Origin: Scatophagus argus
Lineage: Eukaryota; Chordata; Actinopteri; Scatophagidae
Length of the DNA stretch: 64,000 nt
Assembly: GCF_020382885.2 (NCBI RefSeq)
Contig: NC_058513.1
Coordinates: 11,495,641 to 11,559,640, forward strand
Direction of reading: 5' to 3'
Shown: positions 1 to 15,000 of the stretch, in pieces
Numbering within the stretch: the first letter of the stretch is position 1
Layout of the letters: each line of letters opens with the position of its first letter
Made by a program: the position numbers and the translations under genes
The notes under the pieces: generated by a model
What the model was told of the DNA's origin: nothing
The model's database searches: none
What the model saw: the letters and a program-made list of their open reading frames with translations, nothing else

Positions 1-3000
1 AGCACTGAGGCAGCAGTGGCTGAAGCAGTTCATGCCAGAGAAAATGCAGAGAACTTCAGCCAGGTAAGGAATCTACCTTCACTGTTTAATTAATGAGTTT
101 TAAACAGTAGGACACAACAAAGGTAGAATCCCTTTAATTTAATGTATAATTTAAATGATACATGGCCACTTGGGCACATTTTTTTATTTTCAATCAGGAT
201 GTTGTGGCTGACAGATTAAGCTTTAAGCCCACTGAAAGCATTTAGCAAAAAAATGATAATTAAATTATTTAGAATTATTTGCATTACTTTCTGTATTTTT
301 TACATGTGAATTCAGTTGAATAAGTCACCCTCTGTTCACAGATTGCCTATACTGAGGAGTATGAGCAGCAACGAGGCAAAGGAAGTTTCCCTGCCATGAT
401 CACTCCAGGTTATTATCTTGCGAAGAAGGCTCAGGAAAATGCTAGTGATGTGAGTATCAACCTGACAGCAACCATGAGACCAGAGTCTAGAAGGAGAATC
501 GCTTTATTGGCAATATATTTATTTTTACATACACATACTGAATTTGTCTTCTGCATTCAGCCCATCCTTAGTTGAACACACATGCAACACCCAGCAAATT
601 ACATACAGTGAAACACACAGGAGCAGTAGGCTGCAACTATCAAGCACCCAAATTGGGGATTAAGTGCCTTGCTCAAGGGCACTTAATCAGATGGCAAATG
701 GAGTGGGGGAGATTAATCCCTCCACCACACCCAAATTTTTCTTGAGTGTCCGGTGGGGGAATCAAACCGGTGACCTTCCGATCACAAGCTGCTTCTCCAA
801 CCTCTAGGCCACGGTCTATCACTAAAGTAGTTGGAAGGATGGGATGTCTGTTGTGCAGTTAAATGGGGGACCCAGTATCAGTTGTGTAACCGTGTGGACT
901 GGTTGTGAATGCTGTCAGTGTAAAAGCTTTGGCTTTATCCATCACATGGCCTTGTCATCACCGCGCAGAATAGATGAGGGACTCCAATGAGAAAGGCTCG
1001 CCATGTTGTCATTGTTTAAACTGTCAGCCCTGACTAAATTAGACTCTGTGTGTGTGTGTGCGTGTGTGTGTGTGCATGTACTGCTAATCTCCTGATCCTG
1101 CAAAAATACAACATGTTGTCCTCCTACATGCACTCAGTCATCTTTCATCCCTTTTCAGCTGAAATACAGGAAGGACTTAAACAAGATGAAGGGCACCTCA
1201 CACTTCCATAGTCTGACATCCGAGGACAATCTGACTCTAAAGAACGCCCGCAAGATCAACAAGATTGTCAGTGAGGTGAGCTTGTCGGGCCATTAAGACC
1301 GAGAAGGATCTTCATTCGGTGGATTTGTCTCCTATCTTATTTCTAACTTTATTCAGGAAGTTGTAAATATTGTTATATCTATGCTCAAGTCTGTGACATT
1401 ACCAGACACAAATTGCTACTCAGTGTGTGTGTGTGTGTGTGTGTGTTTAAGAGCTGGAAACATTGGGCATACTGTGTCAGTTTCCAGCAGACATGAAACC
1501 ACCCAGCTTGCATTTTCAGCATCTCTGGCATGCCTGCCTGGTTGCGTTACAGCTCACCTCCAAGGCCACAGGACATCCCGTCACACTAATGTTACCTCAC
1601 ACAGTGCAACTATTCTGAGCCCTGATAATATGACATATAAATGTGAGCTATTAGCATCTATTCTGAGTCTTGCCTTCCACTAAAAACCACGCTGAGACAT
1701 TATCCAGTCATTTTTCTGGGAACAATGTTCTGAATTAGCTTTAATGTTTTAAGGTGACAAAATTGTCACTATGTGGCATTTCACTGGCAAAGGGACTGAC
1801 AAGTTAAATGGTGCCGTGCTGTCATTGTTAAGCTCAGCGAAGCATATTTAAGATTAAAAGTTTGCCTCAGTGACTCTATGACGGAGTGTCGGTGACAAGA
1901 GACTGATCAGTGGCGGCACTTTATATTTAGCACATAGCATAGTGCCACGAAGGATCAACTCTGACTGTTCAACAACAACCAAAAAAGGTGTTTAAAAATG
2001 AAAAATGTCCCCAAGTAGATGCTGAGATTTTTCATACTTTCTAACAGGTGGAGTATAAGAAGGACTTGGAGAACACCAAAGGTCACAGCATCAATTTCTG
2101 TGAAACGCCACAGTTTCAAACCGCTGCTAAAGTCGGCAAGTTCGCAAGTGATGTAAGCATGACGCTCTGCTTCATACATCAGCATATTTTATTCATATAT
2201 TGTATTTATTTATATCTGTGTATCTCCTAATGGTTATATTAGAGTCCTGCATTCTTTATCTTTCTGTTTTTATAAAAGAACAAGTACAAGGAGAAGTACA
2301 CCAGCAATATGAAGGGCCACTATGAAGACTCAGGCATCGATAAGAGGACCATGCACGCCATGAAAGCCAGGAAACTGGCTAGTGATGTAAGCCTTGTTTT
2401 TTGTGGACTTACCACAATATAAAAATGAAATGTATCGTTATATATGAATTATTAACATCCCAGACTGGCTCTGTTATTATTCAAGGGCTTTTCTGCTATT
2501 CTCTTTTGTTGATTTGTTGTTTTGTTGTTGATACATTGAAATTATCAGTTTTATATGTGAGATATAATCTACAGACAAATGTTAATTTACGGTGGATGAG
2601 GATTTGATTATGAAACTTGACTCCAAACAAAATATCTGTTGTGTCAGTAATATCACTGACATAGTCTTCTTTTAAATCCCAGATTGCTTACAAACAAGGC
2701 TGTGAGCAGGAGCAGGGTGAATACAACTACCCAGCCACCCTGACACCAGGCTACCAAAGCCAAAGGAAACTGGACCCACTAAAAGATGTGCGTTCTCTCA
2801 AATCCAAGCCATAAGTGTCACTTTTTTTTACAGAGCTTAATCTATGTGTGTTCTGTATGGAAAATATATTAACATCACAGCAAAGAATAAGTAGGTGATA
2901 AATCTGTTGATTGTAAAAATGTTTTTCTATACGACTGCAGAAGAACTACAGGCAACACATTGACCAAGTCAAGTACAGTCCAGTGACAGACACACCTGAG

Positions 3001-6000
3001 ATTGTTCTGGCGAGGAAAAACGCTCAGCTTGTCAGCAATGTAAGGAAACTGCAAAGGGTGATAATGACTGTGCTGACTTTACCAATGCTGTGGTTGACTG
3101 TGTTTTGTATGACTCTTAGTTGAATTACAAAGCAGACTATGAAAAGACCAAACATCATTACACACTATCCAAGGACCTGCCCCAAATCAAAAATGCCAAA
3201 GCCAACGCTGCTTTGTGCAGTGATGTAAGTTAACACGCAGACACTTTCTCTCACGTGAATTCACACGGGTTCACACTTTGATTATGCACGTACACATCCG
3301 AGCGCCTTCCAGTGTCTCACTATCCATTTGAATTTATTGCTCCAGATTAAATATAAAGAGGAGTGGGAGAAAACCAAGACTAAAGCCTGCGACATCGGCG
3401 TGGACGACTTGAGTGTCAAAGCAGCCAAGGCTTCCCGGGACCTTGCCAGTGATGTAAGCAAACACAAACACTCTTACAGTCTGAGCAAAAACTTGAGTGG
3501 GTTTAATCAAATATGATAATTAAGTAATTGGGCATGTGTTTCAGATTAAATACAAAGAGACCTACATGAAGGACAAGGAAAAGGCAGTGGGGATCAACAT
3601 GAGCGACTCCAAGACTCTGCATTCTCTTCAAGTGGCCAAAATGAGCAGTGATGTAAGCAGAAGTCATTTTCATGAGTAACTGCAGGTTTTAAAGTGCATT
3701 TTCTTCCATCATATGCTATTTAATTCAGCCACAGCATATTTCAAAAAGCGCACTTGCACAGATTTTGTACAAACCCAAATACTCAAAATAAAATGTCTTT
3801 ATTTATCATTCTCACTTCAGATTGAGTACAAAAAGGGCTCCAAGGAGGGCCAGGCCAAGTACAACCTTCCTCATGACATGATCAACCTGAGCCATGCCAA
3901 AAAGGCTCAGGCCCTGGCAAGCGACCTGGAGTATCGCACGAAGCTGCACGACTACACCATCATGGCTGATGATATCAAGGTCCAGCAGGCCAAAAAGGCT
4001 TATTCGCTGCAGAGTGAGGTGAGAGTTAAGAGGAAGGCATGAGCCTGAAATAAAAAACTATTTAAACAAAAGTTTTTACCTGATTTTGAATTTTGTTGCT
4101 GTACAGAATCAGTATCGCTCAGACCTGAACTGGATGAAAGGAGTGGGCTGGGAGACTGAAGGATGTATGAACATTGCCCAGGCCAAGAAAGCTGGACAGC
4201 TGCTTAGTGATGTCAGTGCAAAGATGTGTTTGTGTGCACATATTTCAGTTTGTTCATGAACTTTACATTGTAGTAGACAAACTGGTTACTAAATTCCCTT
4301 TTTCTCGTAGACTAAATACCGTCAGAAGGTAGACAGCATCGGGTTCACCCAGGTGGCGGAAGATCTCTTCATCAAACATGCCAAAAAGAGCCAGGAATTG
4401 CAGAGCGACGTAAGGCCTTCACTGTAAAGCTGCGATCATAAACATTTAATTTAGGGTGAACTCTAACATCGGGTGTCTTATTCTGACTTTCAGCTGGCGT
4501 ACAAAGCAAACACCGAGCAGATAATACACCAGTACACCATGACAAAAGATGAGCCCCTTTTCAGACAAGCCAAGGCTAACGCTGACCTTCTGAGTGGGGT
4601 AAGTTCAGTGAATTTCATCACAATGAGAATAAAATAACGCAAGAGCTTCATGATGTGGAACTGATCATTTGAAATAAAAGCATTAAATAGCCACTAATAT
4701 AAATTAAGATAATCTTTTGCTCAGCAGTATGTTGGCACCACATTCTGAACTGGCCTTTATGGTCCAAATTTCAGCCTATATTTGTACAATTTTCAGCACT
4801 TTCTTGTATGTGTGCCAGCAGCAGATGCAATCAGATTACATGCTTAAATCTTTGTTTTGCAACATTTCACATCAAATTTATCACACAATGCATCTTTTTT
4901 CCATCCCATGCAGCACTAGTATGTCCCTTAATCTGTTGAAGACATAGAAGACATAGAATCATAGTTATCATATACACTGCCTGGCCAAAAAAAAAGTCGC
5001 TACCTGGATTTAACTAAGCAAATAGGTACGAGCCTCCTATTCGATAAATACTGCATGGCTGATTATCTTTCAGCTGGCAACAAGTTATTTAACCCCAACT
5101 GGTGCAATGAGTTGCTTCTCATTTCTTAAACAACCATGTCGAAAGACACATCCCGTGGTCGTGGAAAAGATGTTAGTCTGTTTGAGAAGGGTCAAATCAT
5201 TGGATAGCAGAAACTACTAAAATTGGGTTAAGAACTGTCCAACGCATTATCAAAAATTGGAAGGATAGTGGGGACCCATCGTCTTCGAGGGAGAAATGTG
5301 GTCGGAAAAAAACTCAAGGGAACTCAGGGCTATGTTTAATAGTGAAAGTAAGAGCATTTCCACACGCACAATGCGAAGGGAACTCAAGGGATTCGGACTG
5401 TACAGCTGTGTAGCCTTAAGAAAGCCACTAATCAGTGAGGCTAACTGGAAAAAAGGCTTCAATTTGCTAGGGAGCATAAAGATTGGACTCTGGAGCAATG
5501 GAACATGTGGTGTGATGAGTCCAGATTTACCCTGTTCCAGAGTGATGGGCACATCAGGGTAAGAAGAGAGGCAGATGAAGTGATGCACCCACCATGCCTA
5601 GTGCCTACTGTACAAGCCTGTGGGGGCAGCGCTATGATTGGGGTTGCTGCAGTTGGTCAGGTGTAGGTTCAGCAACAGTATGAGGTCAGCTGACTGCCTG
5701 AATATACTGAATCACCAGGTTATTCCATCAATAGATTTTTTTCTTCCCTGATGGCACGGACATATTTCAAGATGACAATGCCAGGATTCATGGGGCTCAA
5801 ATTGTGAAAGAGTGGTTCAGGGAGCATGAGACATCATTTTCACCCATGGATTGGCCACCACAGAGTCCAGACCTTAACCCCATTGAGAATCTTTGGGATG
5901 TGCTGGAGAAGGCTTTGCGCATCATCAATGCCAGATCTTGGTGAAAAATTAATGCAACAATGGACGGAAATTAATCTTGTGACATTGCAGAAGCTTATCG

Positions 6001-9000
6001 AAACAATGCCACAGCGAATATGGCAGGTTAGGGTTAGGGTTAGGGTTAGGGGTGTATGACCTTTTTTTTTTTTTGGTGGCAACTTCAGGCAGTGTATATT
6101 TAAGCCAGAGTGCTTATAAACACATGTGGGTGCTTTTTAAGCATAGCTTCTTATGCAGGAAATGCAGTTATTAAAGTACTGCTATGTGTAGTTGCAATCT
6201 GTTTCTTTACCGATGATGGTGATGTGTGGTGCTCCTCGGTACTTAGTCATGTCTTTGCAAAAATTAGATTGAGTTTTTTTCTATGAAGAGAATACAGTTA
6301 GAATTCTGTGTATTTTAACTTAGTTCATATCCTGTGTTAATTATGTAAAGAAGTACGCAGCACAGTAGCAGCTTTGTTTCTTTAATTGAGGCTGTTCTAC
6401 AATTAATCAAGTAATTAAAGAGGTTTTCACGGGGTGTACTCAAAGCACATTATACAGTTCTGATTATGTGATCTGAGTGGTTCAACATGATGGTCTGTTC
6501 TCAAAAAGATTAATTGCTATAAAAATCATTTGTTTCAGGATTCCTGTGTTGTAATGTTCCCATTAGGTTCAAAATAAAGTTGATTATCCAGGGACTTTTT
6601 TCATTAATTAGAAATGAAAAAAATTAGATTAGCATTGACCTAATCCTAACTGTGCTCCAACAGAGGGTTAATTGGTATTAAACTCATGCAATATTTGACA
6701 CAAAAAGGTAATTCATGGCCAGTTTGCTTTGTGTGTTTCCTGAGATGTACTAAAGAAGTAGTGTGAACTTTGTATTCAGTTTTCAGATGAGCGCTGTGTG
6801 TTTCTGCACAACTGAGAAAATGTTTTACCTCAAACCTACATTTTCTTACAAAGACATTTCTGTGGCTTTTAAACTGGAATAAAAAACACTTGTATTTATC
6901 TGCTGATATTTCTTGCATTTCAGATAAATCCTTCTGAAAACCTGTTTCATCATCATTCACACCTTTTTATTTATCAGTAATTTGGCTATCAAAGTAGCCA
7001 AACTGAGCTAATTCCTCATAGAGGGGAATAACTATGTCTGATGTTTTTGTCTGTCTGAATGCAAGGTAAAGATTTCTACTTGCTTTTTTAAAAAAAAAAA
7101 ATATTTATTTTATTTTTTTTTTAGAAAGTGTACAAGAGCAGCTGGGAGAAGCAGAGGGAAAAGGGCTTCGAGCTGCGTTTGGACTCTCTCTCTATACTCA
7201 CTGCCAAAGCCAAAAGAGACCTGGCCAGTGATGTGAGTTATTCTAAAATCAGTCTTCCAAAAACAAAATATGTATTGAACATTTCCAGATAAATTCAAGC
7301 AAACTCATTGACTGGCTATTTTTTGTAAAACCACAAACATCTTTTCTCCTTTGCAGGTCAAATACAAGGAGCAGTATGAGAAAAACAAAGGCAAGGTGAT
7401 TGGGATAAAGTCAGTCAGTGAAGACTCTCAGATGGCCCACTCTGCTCTGGCCACCAAACTACAGAGTGACCGCCGCTACAAGAAGGACTATGAGGATACT
7501 AAAACCAAATACAGGTGAGACTCGTGACCTTGACAGGACCTTTTTAACAGGACCTTCCTGGTCCTTAAGATGCAAATTTATCTGATCCAGAATTACAGTG
7601 CATCCAGAAAGTATTCACACTGCTTCACTTTTTCCACATTTTGTTATGTTACAGTGTTCCAAAATGGATTTAATTAAATTTCTCCCTCAAAATTCTACAC
7701 GAAATACCTCATAATGACAAAACAAGTTTGCTTGAATTTTTTTTTTTTTTTTTTAAATCAAATTTTAAATTTTTCAAATGTATTAAAAATGAAAAACAAA
7801 AAATGTAACATCTACATAAGTATTCACAAAATTTACCATGACATTCAAAATTGAGCGCAGGTGCCTCCTGTTTCCACTGATCATCCTTCAGAGGTTTCTA
7901 CAACTTGAGCTGAGTCCACCTGTGGTAAATTCAGTTGATTGGGCATGATTTGGAAAGGCACACCCCAGTCTATATAAGCCCTCACAGCTGACGGCGCGCC
8001 TCAGAGCACAAACCAAGCCATGAACTCAAAGGAATTGTCTGTAAACCTCAGAGACAGGATTGTGTTGATGCACAAATTTGGGGAAGGGTACAGAAACATT
8101 TCTGACCCATTAAAGATCCCAAAGAGCACAGTGGCCTCCATTATCCATAAATGGAAGAAGTTTAGAACCACCAGGACTCTTCCTAGAGCTGGCTATCCAA
8201 CTAAACTGAGTGATCAGGGTAGAAGGGCCTTAGTCAGGGAGGTGGTCACTCTGACAGAGCTCCAGTGTTACTCTGTGGAGAGGGGAGAACATTCAAGAAG
8301 CACAGCCATTTGTGCAGCACTCCACATATCAGGCCTATATGGTAGAGTGGCCAGATGGAAGCCACTCCTCAGTAAAATGCCTTTGGAAGCCAACCTGTAG
8401 TTTGCCAAAAGGCACCTGAAGTACTCTCAGACCACAAAAAAACAACATTATCTGGTCTCATGAAACAAAGATTGAACTCTATGGCAGGAATGACAAGCGT
8501 CATGTCTGGAGGAAATCAGGCACTGCTCATCACCTGGCCAATACCATTCCTACTGTGAAGCATGGTGGTGGTAGCATCATGCTGTGGGGATGTTTTGTGG
8601 CAGCAGGAACTGTGAGATTAGTAAGAGTTGAGGGAAAGATGACTGCAGCAATGTACAGAGACTTGCTGACAACCTGCTCCAGAGTGCACAAGGCCTCATA
8701 CTGGGGCGAAGGTTTATCTTCCAACAGGACAACGATCCTAAGCATACAGCCAACATCACAGAGGAGTGGCTTCAGGACCACTCTGTGTATGTTGAGTGGC
8801 CCAGCCAGAGCCCAGACTTGAACCGTATTGAGCATCTCTGGAGAGATCTGAAAATGGCTATGCTATTAAAGAGTGGGACAAACTGCCCAAAAATAAGTGT
8901 GCCAAGCTTATAGGATCATACTCAAAAAGACTTGAGGCTGTAATTGCTGCCAAAGGGGCTTCAACAAAGTATTGATCACAGGGTGTGAATACTTTATACT

Positions 9001-12000
9001 ATTTTTGTTTTTTTATTTTTAATAAAGTTGCAAAAAAAAATTCAAGCAAACTTGGTTCACTTTGTCATTATGAGGTATTTTGTGTAGCACTTTGAGGGAA
9101 AACTGATTTTAATCCATTTTGGAATGAGACTGTAACATAACAAAATGTGGAAAAAGCAAAGTGGTGTGAATACTTTCCGGATGCACTGTACAGCACACCT
9201 GAGACACAAGATGAACACAGTTAAACAGTTAATTGGTGAACGTCCGATTTAAAGCTGGTGTGAAGGCACTGTCTGAAACTTATTATTCATGCCCCTGTCA
9301 CAACACTGAAGGCCATTGTTGTGGGTAAACACTGGCTTAAGATCACTTCTTAAAACATAAATGGTCACATTCAAATGTTTACACCTGCATTCTTTGCAAA
9401 TTCATTGCCAAACTGTGGCCAATAACCCGATTTACTTTCATGCCAGGGGTCATTTTTACCCATCTCAAAAGGTTACAAGCACTTGAACACTTTGACTCAC
9501 AGACAAAAGCATTTGCTGAGGCAACAGACCTCCACAGCCCTTCACCTTCATAAAGTCCATTGCTAGCGAAAGTGCTTCAGTAATCCTCTGTTTTCCGTGG
9601 AAAGCAGCCCAGTAACCGAAGAGTACAGATGCAGCTTAATTACACGAAAACTGGCCTTAAATCTTGTGTCATATTGTTACAAAACTCTTGATTTACTGCA
9701 TTAAATTAATCTCATCCTCAGTGTTAACCTGGACATGCTGAACATTAGTCATGCCAAGAAGGCTCAGGACCTGGCAACCGAGACCAAATACAGGACTTTC
9801 CTCCATGAGTATACAACTTTGCCAACTGACATGAATGTCACCTGGGCTAAGAAGGCCTATGGACTGCAAAGTGATGTCAGTCTCTTTGTTAAACATCCAA
9901 GTAAGAATCTGATTTACGGGAAAGAAAAATTATTTGGCAACTGAAAGAGAATTGTGTGTGCTCTATTCAGAAACAGTACAGGTCAGACCTGAACTGGATG
10001 AAGGGCGTCGGCTGGGAGGCCTCGAAGTCTCTGGACGTCCAGCAGGCGAAAAAAGCCGGGGAGCTTGTCAGTGAGGTAACCTGTGACCCAGAATGCTTTG
10101 CTAGAATGAGCTGCAGGCCGAAGGCGGATGAAGTAGTTCATATTTTTAAATTAAAAAGAGTCTGCTCTTACATGATTAAATGCTCACGGTACTTGACCTT
10201 CATTAACATTTCTCTCATTTATTGTAATTGCATTGGAAATCAGATGTAATTTAAACCAATTAACATGCAGTGTATGATTAACCACACTTAAGTGCTATTA
10301 ATGACTCCAGAACTATGTAGGTGAATTAGCACAGAGAGCATGAGAAAGTGATAAGCGTGATTGTGTAACTGGACTGGAAGGCACGTATCTAGGTTTACGG
10401 CTTTACGGTCAGAATGTATTTAAAGAGCAGCAGACCATTCCTGTTCTCCAGAAACTGGGTTAAGCACATTGACTATAACAAGAGCCCAGACTGACTATAG
10501 TGAATCTGAAGCTGTCATGTGTTATTAAGACTCAGCTTCACTATTTATAGCTCCCTTCACTTCATCAAATAAAAATAGGTTTGTGGGTCCACGTTGCTTA
10601 CACTGAAATATCACATCACATCACTTTTCTTTTTTTTAGAAAAGGTAGAACAGTATGCATTGATGAATTTCATTTGTGGCATCCAGAGCTTCTGACAGGA
10701 AAGCTGTGAAGCGTTTGTCCCCAGTGTCCAGTTTCCTATAAACTTCTTGGTGCCAAGATCTCCTCAGTTCAGTGCATAATTTGGAAACAGGCCCCAGGGG
10801 TTTTATTATGGAAACTTCCAAACTCTGATTTTCTATCTGTTTATGAACTGAGCTATTATGATACAGACTTAATGTATTTAAAAGAAAATAAAAAAGATAT
10901 TTGGCAAAAGTCTGTTTCTGACAATAACTTATTTAAGAGTGTTGTCAAATTAACAAATTCTTCTTCCAGTGGAGGCTGGCAACACCAGACTCTATACATA
11001 ACCTTTTCATCAGCAGCCACTTATTTTAAGGGTCATTCCAGTCAGGGTTACCAACATTAGACTGAGTGCACATAAATAGACTTGAGACTTGAGCTCCTCC
11101 TGAGCAGACTTCTATATATGTGTCTATATAGCCACATATATATTGTTTTTCTTTTAAAAAATGTAAAGAAATGACCAGTTTTCTTTTGTTTTCTGTTGTA
11201 GTTTAAGTGAAATTGTTTGTGGTGATATTGTGCCCTCTACTGTTCACCAAATACATGTGCACCATTTTGTTTATGGCTACATCTCTGTATAACAGCCTTT
11301 ATGGTGTTTTAATGTATTTTTTTTTGTATAATCTAGAAAAAGTACCGTCAGAATGTGAGTAACATGAAGTTTACCAGTGTCGAAGACACTCCAGAAATGG
11401 TGCAGGCCAAAGTCAGCAACAAACTTGCCACTGATGTAAGTTCAGCTGCCATTTGTGCTCGTAATGATTTGGTTAATGCATAATTAGGTAAAACTAATGT
11501 CTTTGTGTCACCAACCAATATTTGTCACATCTTGCTATCTTACTTTTGATCTCTTTGGCTGAATGTTTTACCAAAGTTAGCATGTCTCACTACTGATTGC
11601 ATCTCATACATACTGACAATATGAGGTATATACTGTAAATAGACAATCAAAGCTCATCACGCCTCGCTCATTTTTGCAGAGGTTGTACAGGGAGAAGGGT
11701 GAAAACATGAAGCACAACTACACACTCAGTGGGGAGCTTCCTGAGATGGTTCAGGCCAAGCTCAATGCCATGAACCTCAGTGAGGTAAGAGCACACTCAG
11801 ACAAAACAGAAACATGAAATCCATCAAACAGCCAGTCAGCCCGTCCAGTCAGCCGCCTTTATACATTTCAGAGCTGTTACAAGGAATCTTGGAAGAAGAT
11901 ACGTGACGGCGGTTACAAACTGCGTCTGGATGCCATTCCTTTCCAGTCCGCTAAAGCATCCGCAGAGATCCTCAGCGATGTGAGCTTGCAACTTTCACTT

Positions 12001-15000
12001 TTTGTGTTTCATGTTTGTTCCATGTCACTAATACATGCATGATGTTATACAGTTAGGTTTTGTTGAAGACACTGTTCAAGACACTGTTGCCTTGAAACAT
12101 TTGACACAACACCTCACTTTCCTCATCTTGCTGCAACATCTTGAAAGTGACTGATGTGTCATTTCAGCAAAAGTACAAAGCAGAATTTGAGAAAACCAAA
12201 GGGAAGATGATCGGACTGAAGGGACTGCAGGATGACATTAACATTGTTCACTCGGTCCATGCGGGCAAGCTGCAGAGCGATGTGAGTGCTCCTTGATTGT
12301 AATATAGCGGACAAAAAAAGCAATTAAAACTGCATTAAACACTTTCTCTCTCTCTTGTCTCGCTCCAGATTAAGTACAAGCAGGACTCGGCGAAGCAGCT
12401 CTCAAAGTACCACCTCTCCATGGACATGATGGAGGTGGCTCATGCTAAGAAGGCCCAGTCACTGGTCAGTGATCAGGACTACAGGCTCACCCTGCATCAG
12501 TACACCTCACTGCCTGATGACATGAAGGTGCAGGCAGCCAAGAGAGCGTACGCTCTGCAGAGTGAGGTGAGACAGACAGCCCAATCGCTGCAGACAGCTC
12601 CTGTCATAATCACCCTACAGTGTATAAAGATTTTCACGTGTGTGCTTGTCACAGAACGTCTATCGCTCTGACCTGAACTACCTGCGTGGTGCAGCCTGGA
12701 TCGCCACCGGGGCTCTACAGATTGAAGGCTCCAAGAGGGCCACAGACCTCATCAGTGATGTAGGGCATCTTCTCTTTTCTAATCCTTTGCTGTATTTGTT
12801 TCATCAACACACAACACTTTAAAGCTGTTATTGCTGACATATAGGTCTAAATCTTAAGTAGTCCAATCTACGGGATATGTGTATCAATATTAAGTGTTAA
12901 TTTTTTTAAAATGTTCATTTCCTAGTTTAGAATACAAAACACCAACTTGATTTACCTTGAAAAACTTAACACAGACTAACATTTTTGTGTCTTCTGTAAC
13001 AGAAAAAGTACCGCCAGCAGCCGTACAACTTCAAGCACACCTCTGTCACTGACTCTCCAGATATTGTCCACGCCAAACTCAGTGGACAGATCACAAATGA
13101 AGTGAGACAGCAAGCCCGTTGTTTTAGCTCTGTTCCAGTAACCTTTGCCCAGATTTTATATTTGGCTGTTTTTCACAAGCTATTATTTAGAACGACTTCA
13201 AATGGTGTGTTTTATCCCTCAGCGTTTGTACAAAGAGAAAGGGGTGAATGACCAGCACAACTATACTATAACAACTGAGAGACCAGAGATTACACAAGCT
13301 AAGATCAATGCAGCCAACTTCAGTGAGGTAACCTTTGCACCATACAATATACTGTAAACATCCATTTTCCATAGGGTGTTTTATTTTGTGGTCAATAATT
13401 GTATTTGCTTCTCTGCTCCAGATCAAGTACAGAGAGTCCTGGAACACTCTGAGGGCTCAGGGTTACAAACTCACCATGCAGGACATCCCCTTCCAGGCTG
13501 CCAAGAGCTCCACAGGCATCGCCAGTGATGTAAATTTATACCAGAATTAAAAAAATATTACTATATATACTCCCAAAGAGCAAGGAATGCATGTATTAAA
13601 TGCACAGAATATAATACATCCAAGTGCAGCAGCTCTCTGAGATACACTGAATGGCATCAAAATGTATAGATGCTGCTCACTGAGTTTTCTTCTTGGTGGG
13701 CTGGCCTTACATCAAGCTACAATTTAATGTCTAAATACAGTAAACTTCAGCTATTGCTTCTGTGTTTCTGCAGTACAACTACAAACACAACCACCTGCTG
13801 GAAAAAGGGAAGCACATTGGGGTGAAAAGCATCACGGACGACCCTCACCTCCTTCACTGCCTGCAGGCGGGCCGGCTGGCCAGCGACCAAGAATACCGCA
13901 AGGACGCGCTGACGGCCAGCGGGCAGTACCACCTCACTCCAGACATGATTCACCTGGTGACGGCTAAGAATGCCCAGGCTCTCGCCAGCGAGCAGGACTA
14001 CAGGAAGAGACTGCATGAGTACACAGTGCTGCCTGATGACATGAAGGTCAAGTGGGCCAAAACAGCTTACAACCTTCAGAGCGAGGTGAGATGTGTGGAG
14101 GAGGCGGGTGGGAAGAAAAAAAGGACATCACTAATATAATGCAAATTCGCTCACACATTTCATTGACTTGTGTCTAGAAACTCTACAAGTCGGACCTGAA
14201 TTTCATGAAAGGAGTGGCCTGGGATGGTGTGGGTGCACCTCAGCTGGAGTCGGCTAAGAAAGCTGGAGAACTTATAAGTGATGTAAGTACATGACTATTA
14301 CTACTTAAAGAGGGTAGCCAGGATTTTTAAAATATGGAGGTCACCCAATACATGTCTTACCAGCCTCATAGTATCATGACCAAGAGGCAAAAAAATGTGT
14401 GAGTTTATTCAGCATATTGTTCAATCTGTTATTTTATTGCCTTCTGTATTAATCTCCTTGCAGGTCGCTAAATGGTAACTATAGCAAATATGAAGTGACA
14501 TTCGGCATTTACATTGTTTTACTTTATGAAAAACATGATCTGATCTTTGACAGATTTCATTTATTGGTCTGTATTTGCCTCGAAGTCAATTAAGTATTCG
14601 TGCTCATTTCACTTTAATCATGACTAAGCAGAAGCCTCAGCCATCTGTATTTCCTGCTGTGAAAGTGTGTGTGGTCTTCCTTCATGCAGAAGAAGTACCG
14701 TCAGGTGCCCGACAGCCTGAGGTTCACCTCAGTGGCTGACTCTCCTGATATCATCCACGCTAAGACAAGCTATCAGCAGTGCAGTGAGGTGAGAAGAAAA
14801 GATTAATGTGCTTTAGAGACGATTCAAAGTCTCTTTCTACTGAAAGGATTTTTTTGTTGTTCTGAATGTAAAACATTATAAAATTATGGATGTTGCTGAC
14901 GTTGTTCATGGCTTCCCACTACAGAGGCTGTACAAATCTGGGAAGAATGATGACATGCATAAGTACACTTTACACCCAGATGATCCAGACTTTGTCAGAG

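Noticed and set aside
5250..5588. Overlapping open frames on both strands
   Set aside because: They lie inside the decayed Tc1-like element at 4975-6094; the plus-strand one is transposase remnant and the other its antisense.
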